64,000 nucleotides of DNA from Oscillospiraceae bacterium. GTDB taxonomy: Bacteria > Bacillota > Clostridia > Oscillospirales > Ruminococcaceae. This document shows positions 32,621 to 42,128 of this stretch, piece after piece. The DNA is taken from positions 23,371 to 87,370 of the forward strand of contig JAQUYD010000009.1 in NCBI GenBank assembly GCA_028692035.1, given 5' to 3'. Under the pieces are notes generated by a model. It was not told where the DNA came from and ran no database searches. It worked only from the letters and a program-made list of their open reading frames with translations. The stretch's first letter is position 1; the number at the start of each line of letters is the position of its first letter. The position numbers and the translations under genes are program-made.

Positions 32621-33229
32621 TTATTCGTTTTTATCCCGTTCTAGCTGGCTGCACAACAGGGCTACCGCTTGGGGCAGCAGCTTCCATTCCGCCTGTTCCA
32701 TAACCCGCCGCTGCAAAACTTCCGGCGTATCACCAGGCAGCACCTCCACCGCCTTTTGCAGAAGGATGCGCCCGCCATCAGGGATTTCGTTGACCAAATG
32801 CACCGTAGCGCCAGTGACCTTTACCCCGTAATCCAATGCCGCCTGGTGAACCCGCAGCCCATAGAACCCAGCGCCGCAGAAGGACGGGATCAATGACGGA
32901 TGGATGTTTAAAATTCGCTCCGGGTACGCGTCGATGACCGGCTTACCCAAAATGCTCAAAAAGCCGGCCAGCACCACCAGCTCGATTCCCCGGTTTTGCA
33001 GCGCTTCTACCACCGCCCGGTCATAATCCGCCGGATCAGTAAAACTTTTCCGGCTCACCACCACCGCCTCGATGCCCGCGTTTTTTGCCCGTTCCAGGGC
33101 ATAGGCTTTCTGGTTCGACGCCAGAACCAGCGCGATCTTCCCATCGGGAAACGCCCCGGCATTCTGCGCGTCAATCAGGGCCTGCAAATTGGTGCCGCCG
33201 CCGGAGACCAGTACCGCGATTTTTATCAT
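32621..33229 (-). CDS. purN: Phosphoribosylglycinamide formyltransferase
   Basis: 202 residues, the folate-dependent GART. It formylates GAR with 10-formyltetrahydrofolate. The N-terminal IAVLVSGGGTNLQALID binds phosphate. The catalytic Asn-His-Asp set is seen in ILNIHPSLIPSF (Asn and His) and in IPDGGRILLQ, with VKVTGATVHLVN as the usual signature. The common GxGFYG loop is read here as FCGAGFYGLRVHQAAL. It starts 12 bp after purM, with a ribosome site at the end of purM. Confidence 0.94.
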   Translation of the reverse strand: MIKIAVLVSGGGTNLQALIDAQNAGAFPDGKIALVLASNQKAYALERAKNAGIEAVVVSRKSFTDPADYDRAVVEALQNRGIELVVLAGFLSILGKPVIDAYPERILNIHPSLIPSFCGAGFYGLRVHQAALDYGVKVTGATVHLVNEIPDGGRILLQKAVEVLPGDTPEVLQRRVMEQAEWKLLPQAVALLCSQLERDKNE

Positions 33230-33241
33230 GCCCTTGCCCCC

Positions 33242-34279
33242 TTAACGAAAGGTTACGGTGTGTTCGCCTTTTTGGATTTCGCCGATGATCTTGGCTTTCT
33301 CCCCGCAGCCGGAAAGGATTTTCACCGCTTTGGCTGCATCCTCTTTTCTGACCACAACGCACATGCCGATCCCCATGTTGAAGGTGTTAAACATATCCCG
33401 CTCTGGAATCTTGCCCACCTCTTGGATCAGTTTGAAAATCGGTAGCACTTCTACCGCATCCCGGTCGATGACCGCCTGATACCCTTCGGGAATCGCCCGC
33501 GGAATGTTCTCATAAAAGCCGCCGCCGGTGATGTGGGAGATGGACTTAATCTGTACCTGCTCCATCAGCGCCAAAATCGGTTTCACATAAATCCGGGTCG
33601 GGGTCAGCAAGGTCTCGCCCAAGGGCTTGCCCAGCCGGTCAGCATACCCGTTTAGGTCACTGTGTTCTACATCAAACACCTTGCGCACCAGGCTAAAGCC
33701 GTTGGAATGCACGCCGGAGGAGGCCAGGCCAATGATGGCGTCCCCCTCCCCGATGGTGTTCATATTCAAAATTTTGGATTTATCCACTGCGCCTACCGAA
33801 AAGCCCGCCAAGTCATATTCATCCTCCGGATAGAAGCCTGGCATCTCGGCGGTCTCGCCGCCCACTAGGGCGCAACCCGCCTGCACACAGCCTTCGGCCA
33901 CACCGGAAACGATCTGCGCCACCTTTTCCGGATAGTTTTTGCCCACCGCTATATAGTCCAAAAAAACCAGCGGCTTGGCGCCGGCGCACACGATGTCGTT
34001 GACGCACATGGCCACGCAGTCAATGCCCACCGTGTCATGCTTATCCAAAAGAAAAGCCAATTTCAATTTGGTTCCCACGCCGTCGGTGCCGGAGACCAGA
34101 ACCGGTTTTTCTATCCCGGTCAAATCCAGCTCAAACAGGCCGCCGAAGCCGCCGATACCGGAAATGCAGCCGGCAGTTTGGGTGCGGGCCACATGGGCCT
34201 TCATCAGTTCTACCGCCTTGTAACCGGCGGTGACATCCACGCCTGCAGCCTTGTAGCTGTCGCTAAAGCTCTTTTCCAT
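33242..34279 (-). CDS. purM: Phosphoribosylformylglycinamidine cyclo-ligase
   Basis: The ATG at 34279 gives 345 residues, the normal length of AIR synthase; an in-frame ATG at 34297 is the alternative. The enzyme closes FGAM to AIR with ATP. Signatures are [35 protein letters not shown] (ATP loop), [30 protein letters not shown] and [17 protein letters not shown]. It follows purF after about 50 bp that contain a small GC-rich hairpin (34308-34325). Confidence 0.94.
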   Translation of the reverse strand: MEKSFSDSYKAAGVDVTAGYKAVELMKAHVARTQTAGCISGIGGFGGLFELDLTGIEKPVLVSGTDGVGTKLKLAFLLDKHDTVGIDCVAMCVNDIVCAGAKPLVFLDYIAVGKNYPEKVAQIVSGVAEGCVQAGCALVGGETAEMPGFYPEDEYDLAGFSVGAVDKSKILNMNTIGEGDAIIGLASSGVHSNGFSLVRKVFDVEHSDLNGYADRLGKPLGETLLTPTRIYVKPILALMEQVQIKSISHITGGGFYENIPRAIPEGYQAVIDRDAVEVLPIFKLIQEVGKIPERDMFNTFNMGIGMCVVVRKEDAAKAVKILSGCGEKAKIIGEIQKGEHTVTFR

Positions 34280-34332
34280 AAAATCACTGCGCTCCATTTC
34301 TGATTGCGCCGCGGCAAAACGCGGCAGCGTAT

Positions 34333-35757
34333 TTATTTTTTGATCTTTTCTTCAAATTTCGATTTATCCATTTCCTTTGGGGTTGCGGCAGGATATTCCC
34401 CGGTAAAACAGCCGGAGCAGAATTCGCAGTTTGCTCCCTCGGCAATATGCTGCACCCCGTCCACGCTCAAATACCCCAGGGAATCGGCGCCGATGACTCG
34501 GCAGATTTCCTGCTCGCTCATCTGGCAGGCGATGAGGTTCTCTTTGGAGTCAATATCGGTGCCGTAATAGCAAGGACTGATAAACGGCGGCGCTGACACC
34601 CGCACATGCACCGCTGTGGCTCCCGCCTCCCGCAACAGTGTAACGATCCGGGCGCTGGTGGTGCCCCGGACGATGGAATCGTCCACCATAATGACCCGTT
34701 TGCCCCGAACCACCGACGCCAAAGCGTTGAGCTTGATCCGCACCGAATTTTCCCGCTGTCCCTGCTCCGGCTGGATAAAGGTCCTGGCAATGTAGCGGTT
34801 TTTTACAAAGCCCATACCATAGGGAATACCCGATTCCTGCGCATATCCCAACGCCGCGTCCAACCCGGAGTCAGGTACGCCGATGACCACGTCCGCCTCT
34901 ACCGGATGCTCCTTCGCCAAAAAGCGCCCGGCCTTTCTGCGCGCCTCATGGACTGGCATCCCCTCGATTATCGAATCCGGACGGGCAAAGTAAACGAATT
35001 CAAACACGCAGGTGTGGGCCTTGCCCTGGCAGTGGGTCCGGATGCTGCGCATCCCATTTTCGTCCACCACGACGATTTCCCCCGCCTCAATGTCCCGGAC
35101 AAAGGCCGCGCCAATGCTGTCCAGCGCGCAGGTCTCGGAGGCGAAAACAATCTGCCCCTCTGGCAGGCGGCCCATGCACAGCGGTCGAAAACCGGTGGCG
35201 TCCCGGGCGGCGATCAGTTTTTGCGGGGACATGATCACCAGGCTGTACGCGCCCTCCAACTGGAACATGGCCTGTTCTACTGCCTTTTCAATGGACGGCG
35301 TATTCAACCGTTCCCTGGTTATAATATAAGAGATAACCTCCGAATCATTGGTCGTGTGAAAGATGGCGCCGGACAATTCCAACTGGCGCCGCAGCTCTGC
35401 CGCGTTGGTCAAATTCCCGTTGTGGGCCAACGCCAGCTGCCCTTTCACGTGGCGGACAACCAGCGGCTGGGCATTTGCCCTGCTCACCGCGCCCGTGGTG
35501 GAATACCGGGTATGGCCCACCGCGATCTGCCCGCGGCCCAACGCCGCCAAATGCTCCTTGGTAAACACGTCCCGCACCAGCCCCAGATCCTTGTGAACCG
35601 TAATGACCCCGCCGTCGTTGACTGCGATACCGCAGCTTTCCTGCCCGCGGTGCTGCAGTGCATACAGCGCATAATAGGCGACGGCCGCTACATCGCTTTT
35701 GCCTTCCCTGTCATAAACACCAAAAACACCGCATTCTTCATGCATCTCATCTTTCAT
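34333..35757 (-). CDS. purF: Amidophosphoribosyltransferase
   Basis: The start at 35757 follows CAGGAG. The 474-residue enzyme makes phosphoribosylamine from PRPP and glutamine, the first committed step of purine synthesis. The N-terminal glutamine amidotransferase begins [13 protein letters not shown]: an eight-residue propeptide before the nucleophile Cys9, as in Bacillus PurF. The PRPP motif is [14 protein letters not shown] (about 347-360). Late cysteines in CEFCSGCF fit the Fe-S cluster type. A strong hairpin (35781-35806) lies in the 72-bp gap after purC. Confidence 0.95.
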   Translation of the reverse strand: MKDEMHEECGVFGVYDREGKSDVAAVAYYALYALQHRGQESCGIAVNDGGVITVHKDLGLVRDVFTKEHLAALGRGQIAVGHTRYSTTGAVSRANAQPLVVRHVKGQLALAHNGNLTNAAELRRQLELSGAIFHTTNDSEVISYIITRERLNTPSIEKAVEQAMFQLEGAYSLVIMSPQKLIAARDATGFRPLCMGRLPEGQIVFASETCALDSIGAAFVRDIEAGEIVVVDENGMRSIRTHCQGKAHTCVFEFVYFARPDSIIEGMPVHEARRKAGRFLAKEHPVEADVVIGVPDSGLDAALGYAQESGIPYGMGFVKNRYIARTFIQPEQGQRENSVRIKLNALASVVRGKRVIMVDDSIVRGTTSARIVTLLREAGATAVHVRVSAPPFISPCYYGTDIDSKENLIACQMSEQEICRVIGADSLGYLSVDGVQHIAEGANCEFCSGCFTGEYPAATPKEMDKSKFEEKIKK

Positions 35758-35780
35758 ACTTCTTTTCTCCTGAACCATGA

Positions 35781-35806
35781 GCAGGGCCGGCGTTGCCCGG
35801 CCCTGC
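35781..35806. other. Hairpin between purC and purF
   Basis: GCAGGGCCGG / CCGGCCCTGC, a perfect 10-bp GC-rich stem with a 6-nt loop and no T-run. It probably stabilises or processes the polycistronic mRNA, and could set different levels of purEC and purFMN transcripts. Confidence 0.6.
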
Positions 35807-35829
35807 CAATCTGGTATTTCCTTTGCGGA

Positions 35830-36540
35830 TTATTCGCCCAGCAGCCGTTTCATGATCTCATGGTATGCGCCTTCCACGTTGCCCAAATCCCGGCGGAAGC
35901 GGTCCTTGTCCAGCTTTTCGCCGGTTACGCTGTCCCAGAAGCGGCAGGTATCCGGAGAGATCTCGTCCGCCAAAATGATCGTGCCGTCGGGGGTTTTGCC
36001 GAATTCGATTTTGTAGTCGATCAGCTCAATATTCAGATCCTTCAAATAATCGCTGAGCAGCTGATTGATTTTAAAGGAGTACGCTGCAATCAAATCCAGC
36101 TCCTCTTTGGTCGCAATGCCCATGGCATAGATGTGATAATCGTTGACCAGCGGATCGCCCAACTCATCCGATTTATAGCAGTATTCCAGCACCGTATGCT
36201 GCAATTTGGTCCCCTCTTCCAATCCCAGCCGTTTGGCTAGGGATCCGGCAGCGATGTTGCGGACAATCACTTCCAGCGGGATGATGGTGACCTTCTTCAC
36301 AACGGTCTCCCGGTCGGAGATCTCCTCCACCAAATGGGTCGGGATCCCGTTTTTCTCCAGCATTTTCATCAGATGGTTAGACACGCGGTTGTTGATAATC
36401 CCCTTGCCCTCGATGGTTCCTTTTTTCAGTCCGTTAAAAGCGGTGGCGTCATCTTTATAATCTACGATGTACAGGTTGGGATCGTCGGTCTTAAACACTT
36501 TTTTCGCTTTGCCTTCGTACAGCTGTTCGAGCTTTTTCAT
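35830..36540 (-). CDS. purC: SAICAR synthase
   Basis: The true start is 36540 (GGAGGAG upstream); the open frame extends far beyond into purE on another frame. The 236-residue enzyme joins CAIR with aspartate using ATP to form SAICAR. Signatures are [10 protein letters not shown] at the N-terminus, the [20 protein letters not shown] segment, [17 protein letters not shown], and [14 protein letters not shown] with [14 protein letters not shown]. Length is standard for bacteria. It starts 58 bp after purE. Confidence 0.95.
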   Translation of the reverse strand: MKKLEQLYEGKAKKVFKTDDPNLYIVDYKDDATAFNGLKKGTIEGKGIINNRVSNHLMKMLEKNGIPTHLVEEISDRETVVKKVTIIPLEVIVRNIAAGSLAKRLGLEEGTKLQHTVLEYCYKSDELGDPLVNDYHIYAMGIATKEELDLIAAYSFKINQLLSDYLKDLNIELIDYKIEFGKTPDGTIILADEISPDTCRFWDSVTGEKLDKDRFRRDLGNVEGAYHEIMKRLLGE

Positions 36541-36598
36541 AGGTGATCTCCTCCATATTGCAATTGATTGTGACTGCCTTTCGGCATCTTCATCCTTT

Positions 36599-37096
36599 TT
36601 ATAAAGCCGCAACCTCAGCCTGGAGCTTTTGGTCTTTCTCCAGCACCTGGGCCGCCATGGCCTTTTTGTCCGCCTCCAGCTTGTCCGCCAGCGCCGGCTC
36701 AGAAACCGCCAAAATCTGCGCGGCCAACAGCGCCGCATTGTCCGCCCCATCGATGGCGACGGTGGCCACCGGCACCCCCTTAGGCATTTGGACCGTGGCC
36801 AACAGCGCGTCCATGCCATCCAGCACCGAAGCCTTCATCGGCACCCCGATAACCGGCAGGGTGGTGTGCCCGGCCAAAACGCCGGCCAGATGGGCCGCTT
36901 TTCCGGCCGCTGCGATAATCACGCCAAACCCATTCGCCCTGGCCGAAGCGGCAAATTCACCTGCTTCTTTCGGCGTGCGGTGCGCCGAAAAGACATGCGC
37001 CTCTACCGGGATCCCCATTTCTTTGAGTGATTTGACCGCGTTTTTCATCACCGGGAAATCGCTGTCGCTGCCCATGATCACTGCGACCTTTTTCAT
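36599..37096 (-). CDS. purE: N5-carboxyaminoimidazole ribonucleotide mutase
   Basis: 165 residues from the ATG at 37096. The protein moves the carboxylate of N5-CAIR to give CAIR. Motifs are [10 protein letters not shown] (phosphate loop), [13 protein letters not shown] and [17 protein letters not shown] with [17 protein letters not shown]. The sequence looks like class I PurE, which normally works with PurK, but no purK is in this operon; either it lies elsewhere or the enzyme uses CO2. It is the first structural gene of the purine operon, 18 bp after a terminator-like hairpin's T-tract in the leader. Confidence 0.93.
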   Translation of the reverse strand: MKKVAVIMGSDSDFPVMKNAVKSLKEMGIPVEAHVFSAHRTPKEAGEFAASARANGFGVIIAAAGKAAHLAGVLAGHTTLPVIGVPMKASVLDGMDALLATVQMPKGVPVATVAIDGADNAALLAAQILAVSEPALADKLEADKKAMAAQVLEKDQKLQAEVAAL

Positions 37097-37114
37097 CTGA
37101 TCCTTCCTTTCTAT

Positions 37115-37151
37115 GAAAAAAGAAAACAGCCCATGGACCTGCCACGGGCTG
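37115..37151 (-). terminator. Attenuator terminator in the purine leader
   Basis: Read on the minus strand, CAGCCCGTGG (37151-37142) pairs with CCATGGGCTG (37136-37127) through ten pairs including one G-U, then TTTTCTTTTTT. It ends just before purE and after the leader, so it must be avoided for expression. On the plus strand the G-U pair becomes A-C, showing that it is built for the minus strand. Confidence 0.88.
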
Positions 37152-37154
37152 CAC

Positions 37155-37298
37155 CTATTTTGTTTTAGAAGATACACTACTCCCACAGGAAAGGCCCGTC
37201 AGGTTACACGTGCCCCCAAAAAACTGGAAAAATGCGAAAATACAACCGGAACCGGCCTGTTCTTTTCTCATCGGCAGTGCAGCTGCGCCCATCGCCAT
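37155..37298 (-). CDS. 47-codon ORF in the purine leader
   Basis: On the minus strand, GGAGG lies ten bases before an ATG that opens a 47-codon frame. Its stop codon ends three bases before the terminator stem. The product starts MAMGAAALPMRKEQ and has a Phe/Gly/Ser/Cys-rich second half (FFQFFGG, LSCGSSVSS). It may be a leader peptide whose translation affects the terminator, or the frame may be accidental inside a structured regulatory RNA. Glycine, which feeds the pathway, is frequent (seven codons), which is suggestive but not decisive. Confidence 0.4.
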   Translation of the reverse strand: MAMGAAALPMRKEQAGSGCIFAFFQFFGGTCNLTGLSCGSSVSSKTK

Positions 37299-37454
37299 AG
37301 CCTAGTATCCTCCTTGCCCTTTTCATCAGCCCGCTCAACCATATGCGTTTTTCAGCCAATAAAGACTATGTACCCATAGTATACGAAAATCAAGGAAAAG
37401 TAAAGTCCATCTAAAAAAATCGTCGAAGAATGCAACTTTCCAAATCGCTTGCAG

Positions 37455-37496
37455 GGGCGGTTTGTGTACTCTGTCCCGCTCCCGCGTGAACCGCCC
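37455..37496. other. Long-armed inverted repeat after the aldolase gene
   Basis: GGGCGGTT (37455-37462) and AACCGCCC (37489-37496) flank 26 bp, right after the aldolase stop codon on the minus strand. It has no T-run, so it is a weak or Rho-type end at best. The bases 37384-37454 contain nothing else recognised. Confidence 0.4.
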
Positions 37497-38522
37497 TTAT
37501 GCCAAAAGCTGCGCCAGCGCGTCCACCGTCTGGTCTATCTCTTTTTTACCCATCCAATAATGGGTCACAAACCGGTATTTGCCATCCTCAATGCCGTTGA
37601 CCAAAATCCCCTTTTCCTTCATGGCTGCCGGGAATGTTTCATGGTCAAAGCCCCCCTTGTCGATGGTAAAAAAGATCATACTGATCTGCACCGCGTCCCT
37701 ATCCACGGTGATTCCAGGCAACGCCGCCAGCTTTTGGGCAAAGTACCGGGCGTTTTCGTGGTCCTCCGTCACCCGCTTGGCCATTTTTTCAATGGCGATG
37801 ATCCCTGCCGCGGCCAAAATACCGCATTGCCGCATCCCGCCGCCGAGGATTTTGCGGTTTTTCCGCGCCCGGGCGATAAACTCCTCGCTGCCGCAGACCA
37901 TGGAACCCACCGGCGCGCACAGCCCTTTGGACAGGCAGAACATCACGCTGTCGCCGTATTGGGCGATCTCTTTTGCTTCCACGCCTAAAGCGGCCGCGGC
38001 GTTGAAAATTCTGGCGCCGTCCAAATGGACCGGCAGCCCGTGCCGGTGGGCGGTTTCGTACACTTCTTTCATCTTCTCCAGCGGCATCACTGTCCCGTTG
38101 GACAGGGCGTTTTCCATCTCCACCAACCCGGTGTGGGGCATATGGATATCCTCCGGGCGGATGGCGCGCTCCACCGTTTCGGCCGTCAGCTGGTCGTCTT
38201 CTGTTTTGATGGTCCGCAGGCACACGCCCGACAGCACCGCCGTGGCGCCTACCTCGTGCAGGACGATGTGGGCGTTTTCGCTGCAAATCACCTCATCGCC
38301 CCGGCGGGTGTGGGTCATAATCGAAACCTGATTGCCCATGGTGCCCGACGGCACGAACATCGCCGCCTGCTTACCCATGGTTTTCGCCGCCAGCGCTTCC
38401 AGCTCCCGCACCGTGGGATCGTCTCCGTACACATCGTCGCCCACCGGCGCCGCGGCCATGGCAGCGCGCATCTCATCTGTGGGCTGGGTCACCGTATCGC
38501 TTCGCAGATCTATCCATTGCAT
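37497..38522 (-). CDS. ltaE: Low-specificity L-threonine aldolase
   Basis: The 341-residue PLP enzyme splits threonine (and allo-threonine) to glycine and acetaldehyde. The start [22 protein letters not shown] is diagnostic of the beta-eliminating lyase/threonine aldolase family. PLP would be bound by Lys199 in [12 protein letters not shown], with [11 protein letters not shown] as the Asp-Arg contact. GGAGG is seven bases upstream. A consensus promoter lies at 38555-38583. Its position next to the purine operon fits a role in glycine supply for PurD, though it is transcribed separately. Confidence 0.92.
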   Translation of the reverse strand: MQWIDLRSDTVTQPTDEMRAAMAAAPVGDDVYGDDPTVRELEALAAKTMGKQAAMFVPSGTMGNQVSIMTHTRRGDEVICSENAHIVLHEVGATAVLSGVCLRTIKTEDDQLTAETVERAIRPEDIHMPHTGLVEMENALSNGTVMPLEKMKEVYETAHRHGLPVHLDGARIFNAAAALGVEAKEIAQYGDSVMFCLSKGLCAPVGSMVCGSEEFIARARKNRKILGGGMRQCGILAAAGIIAIEKMAKRVTEDHENARYFAQKLAALPGITVDRDAVQISMIFFTIDKGGFDHETFPAAMKEKGILVNGIEDGKYRFVTHYWMGKKEIDQTVDALAQLLA

Positions 38523-38554
38523 GGCTATTCCTCCATCTGACTGCTTTTCTTTTT

Positions 38555-38583
38555 ATTTTATCCTGCCAGAGAGATGTGGTCAA
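38555..38583 (-). promoter_or_regulatory. Promoter of the threonine aldolase gene
   Basis: On the minus strand TTGACC (38583-38578), a 17-bp spacer and TAAAAT (38560-38555). Confidence 0.7.
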
Positions 38584-38633
38584 CCGGCTCCCGCAGAAAT
38601 TTCTGCGAAAAAAGCCTATTTTCTCAAAAAACA

Positions 38634-38662
38634 TTCCAGAACCCGGCAGAAAATGCTATAAT
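38634..38662 (+). promoter_or_regulatory. Promoter of the flippase gene
   Basis: TTCCAG (38634-38639), 17 bp, TATAAT (38657-38662) preceded by TGC (extended -10). The 100-nt leader to 38768 contains the arms ATTGATTC and GAATCctgaTTCAAT, which can fold into a weak hairpin just before the ribosome site. Confidence 0.65.
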
Positions 38663-38767
38663 ACCCTAAAAGGCGGCATCCCACTTTGTTGTATTTAGCC
38701 GCTCGACGTCTGAAATATTGATTCTATTCACAGGTTCCGAATCCTGATTCAATAGGGAGAGCAAAGT

Positions 38768-40402
38768 ATGGCAGCACAACGCAGAAATGATCTGCTCCGG
38801 CAGGGCAGCATCTTGGCCGTGGCCGGCATTCTGGTCCGGCTCATTGGTATCCTCTACCGCATCCCCATGTCTAACCTGCTTGGGGACGCAGGCAACGGCA
38901 TCTATTCTGTAGCGTATGGTATCTATGGTGTCACTTTGACGTTGGCTTCCAGTAGCCTGCCGCTGGCGGTGTCTAAACTGATTGCCCAGCGCTCCATCCA
39001 AAAACAGCATCGCAATGCCTACCGCCTGTTTCGGGTGGCGCTGTGCTTTGCCCTGTTCGTCGGCATGGCGGCGGCATTGTTCCTCTTTTTCGGCGCAGAT
39101 TTTCTCGAAGGGCTTTACGCCCGGGAGGGGCTGGCAAAGCCTTTGCGCATTGTAGCGCCAACGGTTCTGGTCATGTCGGCGCTCGGGATCCTCCGGGGTT
39201 TTTTCCAGGGGAAAAACACCATGGTCCCCACTGCGGTTTCCCAGCTGCTGGAACAGATTGTCAACGCGGTGGTCAGCATCGTCGCCATCTCTTTGATGAT
39301 GAACGCGTTTTCGGATTCCAATCAGCAGTCAGCCTACGGCGCAGCCGGTGGTATTATGGGTACCTTGGCCGGCGCCCTCACCGCCCTCGTCTTTCTGATT
39401 TTCATCTTCTTCCTTTGCCGGCCCCACCTGCGCCGCCAGCTGCAAAGCGATTCTTGGGACTCCCCCGAATCGATCCAGGATATCATAAAGGCATTGATGG
39501 TTACGGTTATCCCGGTCATCCTTAGCCAAACCGTTTACCAAATCGGCTTCACGCTGGATGACCTGATGTTTGGCAACCTGATGGCCGCCAGAGGGATCGA
39601 CAACACTACGATCAGTTCTTTGCAGGGTGTATTTAACTCTCAGTATAATATTTTAATCAACGCACCTGTGGCTGTGGCCACCGCCATGGCTTCCTCCACC
39701 ATCCCCAGCATCGCCGCCTCCACCGCTTCCGGCAATCTGAATGAAATCCGCCGCAAGGTGCGTGGGGTTGTCAAATTCAATATGGCGGTGGCCGTCCCTG
39801 CCGCCGTGGGGCTGGCGGTGCTTGCGCGCCCGATTCTGACAGTACTGTTCCCCTCCCTGACCGCTTACCGGGATCTGGCCACCGATCTGCTGGTCTATGG
39901 CTCCTCCGCAGTGGTCTTCTTTGCCCTTTCCACCATCACCAGCGCAGTGCTGCAAAGCATCAACCAAATGCGCACTCCGGTGGTCCACGGCGCCATTTCC
40001 TTGGGGCTGCATGTGCTGATTTTGTACCTCCTGCTAAAATTTACCGATCTGGGGATCTATGGGCTAATTATCGGCAATGTCACCTTCCCGGTAGTGATCT
40101 GTGCACTGAACTGGCGCGCGGTGGGCATTGCTTTGTCTTATCGACAAGAGGTCAAAAAAACCTTCCTAATCCCTCTGCTGGCTTCGGCGATTATGGGGCT
40201 ACTCGCCCGAGGGACCTATGCCCTTCTTTTGGCGACAACGGAAAGCAACGCCATCGGAACCGCCGCCGCGGTTTTGGTTGCGGTGTTGTCCTATTGCTTT
40301 TGCCTGCTCTTCTTCCGCTGCTTCTCGCGGCAGGAGCTGTACGACCTGCCCTTCGGCGGCCGGATCGTCCGGTTGGCCCAGCGGATGCATCTGCTGCCCT
40401 AG
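38768..40402 (+). CDS. SpoVB/MurJ-like polysaccharide or lipid II flippase
   Basis: 544 residues, about fourteen hydrophobic segments, MVF/MATE-like (MOP) superfamily. The N-terminus LRQGSILAVAGILVRLIGILYRIPMSNLLGDAGNGIYS is the hallmark of the SpoVB/YtgP group, which moves lipid-linked cell-wall precursors across the membrane in Firmicutes. GILRGFFQGKNTMVPTAVSQLLEQ is a second family marker. It could serve vegetative wall synthesis (MurJ role) or sporulation (SpoVB role); the sequence alone does not decide. GGGAGAG precedes the ATG. A strong terminator follows. Confidence 0.87.
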   Translation: MAAQRRNDLLRQGSILAVAGILVRLIGILYRIPMSNLLGDAGNGIYSVAYGIYGVTLTLASSSLPLAVSKLIAQRSIQKQHRNAYRLFRVALCFALFVGMAAALFLFFGADFLEGLYAREGLAKPLRIVAPTVLVMSALGILRGFFQGKNTMVPTAVSQLLEQIVNAVVSIVAISLMMNAFSDSNQQSAYGAAGGIMGTLAGALTALVFLIFIFFLCRPHLRRQLQSDSWDSPESIQDIIKALMVTVIPVILSQTVYQIGFTLDDLMFGNLMAARGIDNTTISSLQGVFNSQYNILINAPVAVATAMASSTIPSIAASTASGNLNEIRRKVRGVVKFNMAVAVPAAVGLAVLARPILTVLFPSLTAYRDLATDLLVYGSSAVVFFALSTITSAVLQSINQMRTPVVHGAISLGLHVLILYLLLKFTDLGIYGLIIGNVTFPVVICALNWRAVGIALSYRQEVKKTFLIPLLASAIMGLLARGTYALLLATTESNAIGTAAAVLVAVLSYCFCLLFFRCFSRQELYDLPFGGRIVRLAQRMHLLP

Positions 40403-40453
40403 CCTTTTGTCCCTTTAGGTGCGGCCACAGGCTTTCCTTTTTGCGTCATGCCC

Positions 40454-40486
40454 AAAAAGAGAGCGCCCGCCGGGCGCTCTCTTTTT
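40454..40486. terminator. Bidirectional terminator
   Basis: AAAAAGAGAGCGCCCG / CGGGCGCTCTCTTTTT, sixteen complementary positions around a single C (the inner pairs form the loop). It separates the convergent flippase and MATE genes. Confidence 0.92.
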
Positions 40487-40501
40487 ACATCTTGTGAAAT
40501 T

Positions 40502-41899
40502 CTAATCCCGGATGGCTTCCTTCCATCTGCCAGTGCGGTATCGCAGGAAAAACAGGATGCAGCGAACACACTGGTCGGCGCACATGGCAAGGCAGGCGGC
40601 CGTCAGGCCAAAGCCCATCACCCGGATCCCAATGACCGTACCAAGAATCCGTACCCCCCACATGGACGCTGTGATAATGATAAAGGTCCATTTGGTATCG
40701 CCCGCGCCACGCAAAGCGCCTGCCAGCACCTGAGCCATCATCTGCGGCACCTGAATAAACGCGTCGTACTGCAAACAAACGGTTCCCAGCGCGATAACCG
40801 CCAGATCAGGGGTGAACATCCGCAAAATTGCCCCTGCAAAAACATAAAGCATCACGCTCATGAAAAACATGACGACGCCTGCGATTTTTGCCGTCATTTT
40901 TACATATTTTTCGGCCAGATCCGGCCGTTTTGCGCCCAATGACTGGCCCACCAGTGTGGTCGCCGCAGTGGCGAAAGCAAAGCCCGGCATGAAGCACATG
41001 GATTCTGCCGTTAGATACAAAGAGTTGGCCGCTACCGCCACCGTCCCCAGCGTTGCAATGGTACTGGTAGTGATGATGCCGGCCGAGGACATGGCGATTC
41101 GTTCAAAAGCCGCCGGCAAGCTGATTCGAAATACTGTTTTTAAAATCGCCCAGTCCGGCAGATAATGCCCCTTTAACGTCAGTTGCATGGGGCCTTTTTT
41201 CAAAAAGATAACCATCAACATAATCAGCGCGCCGATGGTCGCCGACCCAGAGGTGGCCACCGCCGCCCCTGCAACGCCCCAACCCGCGCCGACCATTGTA
41301 AATTCCTGCCCAAACAGCGACATGGTGCGCGTGGGATAGATGAGCAGGAAATTGCCGATTACATTGACAATGTTGACGCCAATATTGACAAACATCGGCG
41401 TTTTGGTATCGCCGTACCCGCGCATAATCGACGTGATAATCATCGACATGGTACGGAAAACCAGCGAGGCCGCGATAATCCGGTTATAAATTGCTGCATC
41501 GGGCAGAATCTCCGCCTGGGCGCCCATCCAAAGGGGGATTTTTTGCGCCAACAGCAGCAATACGCACATCAACGGCAGCCCCAAGGCCAGAACCACTAGC
41601 AAAGCCTGGCGCATCAAATCCTTTGCCTTTTGCAAATCCTCCGCGCCAATGGACCGGGAAATCATCGCCGTAAATCCCACGCCAATGGCCATAATCGTGC
41701 CGTTGACCAGCATGTTGGGCGAATTGCTAATGCTGACCGCCGCCGTGGCATTTGCGCCCATAGACCCTACCATTGCCGTATCTACATAACTGACCAGCGA
41801 TACCAAAATCTGTTCGACGAACACCGGCCAGGCAAGCATCACAATGGTGAAACTCGGCTTGCGGTCCGCATCCACCACACTAACCTTTTGCGTTTTCAA
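40502..41899 (-). CDS. MATE-family efflux transporter (3 of 3)
   Basis: The start is placed at TTG 41899, five to six bases after AGAAGG; GTG at 41920 would overlap the -10. The 465-residue protein has twelve predicted membrane segments. Family marks are VFVEQILVSLVSYVDTAMVGSMG near the start, GDTKTPMFVNIGVNIVNVIGN, and in the second half LVGQSLGAKRPDLAEKYV. It is clearly different in sequence from the other two MATE proteins, so the three are not recent duplicates. The operator-like repeat at 41929-41944 suggests control by a MarR/TetR-type protein encoded elsewhere. Confidence 0.85.
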   Translation of the reverse strand: MKTQKVSVVDADRKPSFTIVMLAWPVFVEQILVSLVSYVDTAMVGSMGANATAAVSISNSPNMLVNGTIMAIGVGFTAMISRSIGAEDLQKAKDLMRQALLVVLALGLPLMCVLLLLAQKIPLWMGAQAEILPDAAIYNRIIAASLVFRTMSMIITSIMRGYGDTKTPMFVNIGVNIVNVIGNFLLIYPTRTMSLFGQEFTMVGAGWGVAGAAVATSGSATIGALIMLMVIFLKKGPMQLTLKGHYLPDWAILKTVFRISLPAAFERIAMSSAGIITTSTIATLGTVAVAANSLYLTAESMCFMPGFAFATAATTLVGQSLGAKRPDLAEKYVKMTAKIAGVVMFFMSVMLYVFAGAILRMFTPDLAVIALGTVCLQYDAFIQVPQMMAQVLAGALRGAGDTKWTFIIITASMWGVRILGTVIGIRVMGFGLTAACLAMCADQCVRCILFFLRYRTGRWKEAIRD

Positions 41900-41928
41900 A
41901 CCAATCCTTCTTTCAATCACATACTTAT

Positions 41929-41944
41929 AATGTCCTATGACATT
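41929..41944. promoter_or_regulatory. Palindromic operator over the third MATE promoter
   Basis: AATGTC-CTAT-GACATT is a perfect 6+6 palindrome that touches the probable minus-strand -10 (TATAAG at 41929-41924). Binding there would block transcription. CTATGACATTCGATAG (41935-41950) is a second, overlapping dyad. Confidence 0.5.
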
Positions 41945-42128
41945 CGATAGCCTTAGTCATTTTAACATAGGTATTCCGGTTTGAACATGGCACTATTCCA
42001 TAAAAATTGGGCTAATAAACCGGCACTCTCAATAAAATTTTGTAAGAAAACGTTTTCTTTTTCGGCATTTTCAAAAATTTCTGTTGTCCACGCGGTTCCT
42101 GGTGTTTTTGCAGAGGATAGGATAACCC

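Larger units (their letters stand above)
37097..37383 (-). promoter_or_regulatory. Purine operon leader and promoter
   Basis: The -10 TATACT (37383-37378, minus strand) begins a leader of about 275 nt; the -35 is weak. A CTATG/CATAG inverted repeat (37366-37379) overlaps the start region. An antiterminator is possible: CCTGACGGGC (37203-37194) can pair with GCCCGTGGCAGG (37149-37138), ten pairs with two bulged G, which would open the terminator. I do not recognise the purine, PRPP (ykkC 2b), ZTP or tetrahydrofolate riboswitch cores here. Confidence 0.55.

Noticed and set aside
37097..37383. Purine, PRPP, ZTP or fluoride riboswitch before purE
   Set aside because: Short matches such as GGCGATGG were considered, but the conserved cores and their order are missing. 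The leader is reported as unassigned instead.
11834..41899. Three MATE genes as a recent triplication
   Set aside because: The three proteins differ clearly in sequence, N-termini and upstream sites, so they are old paralogues.
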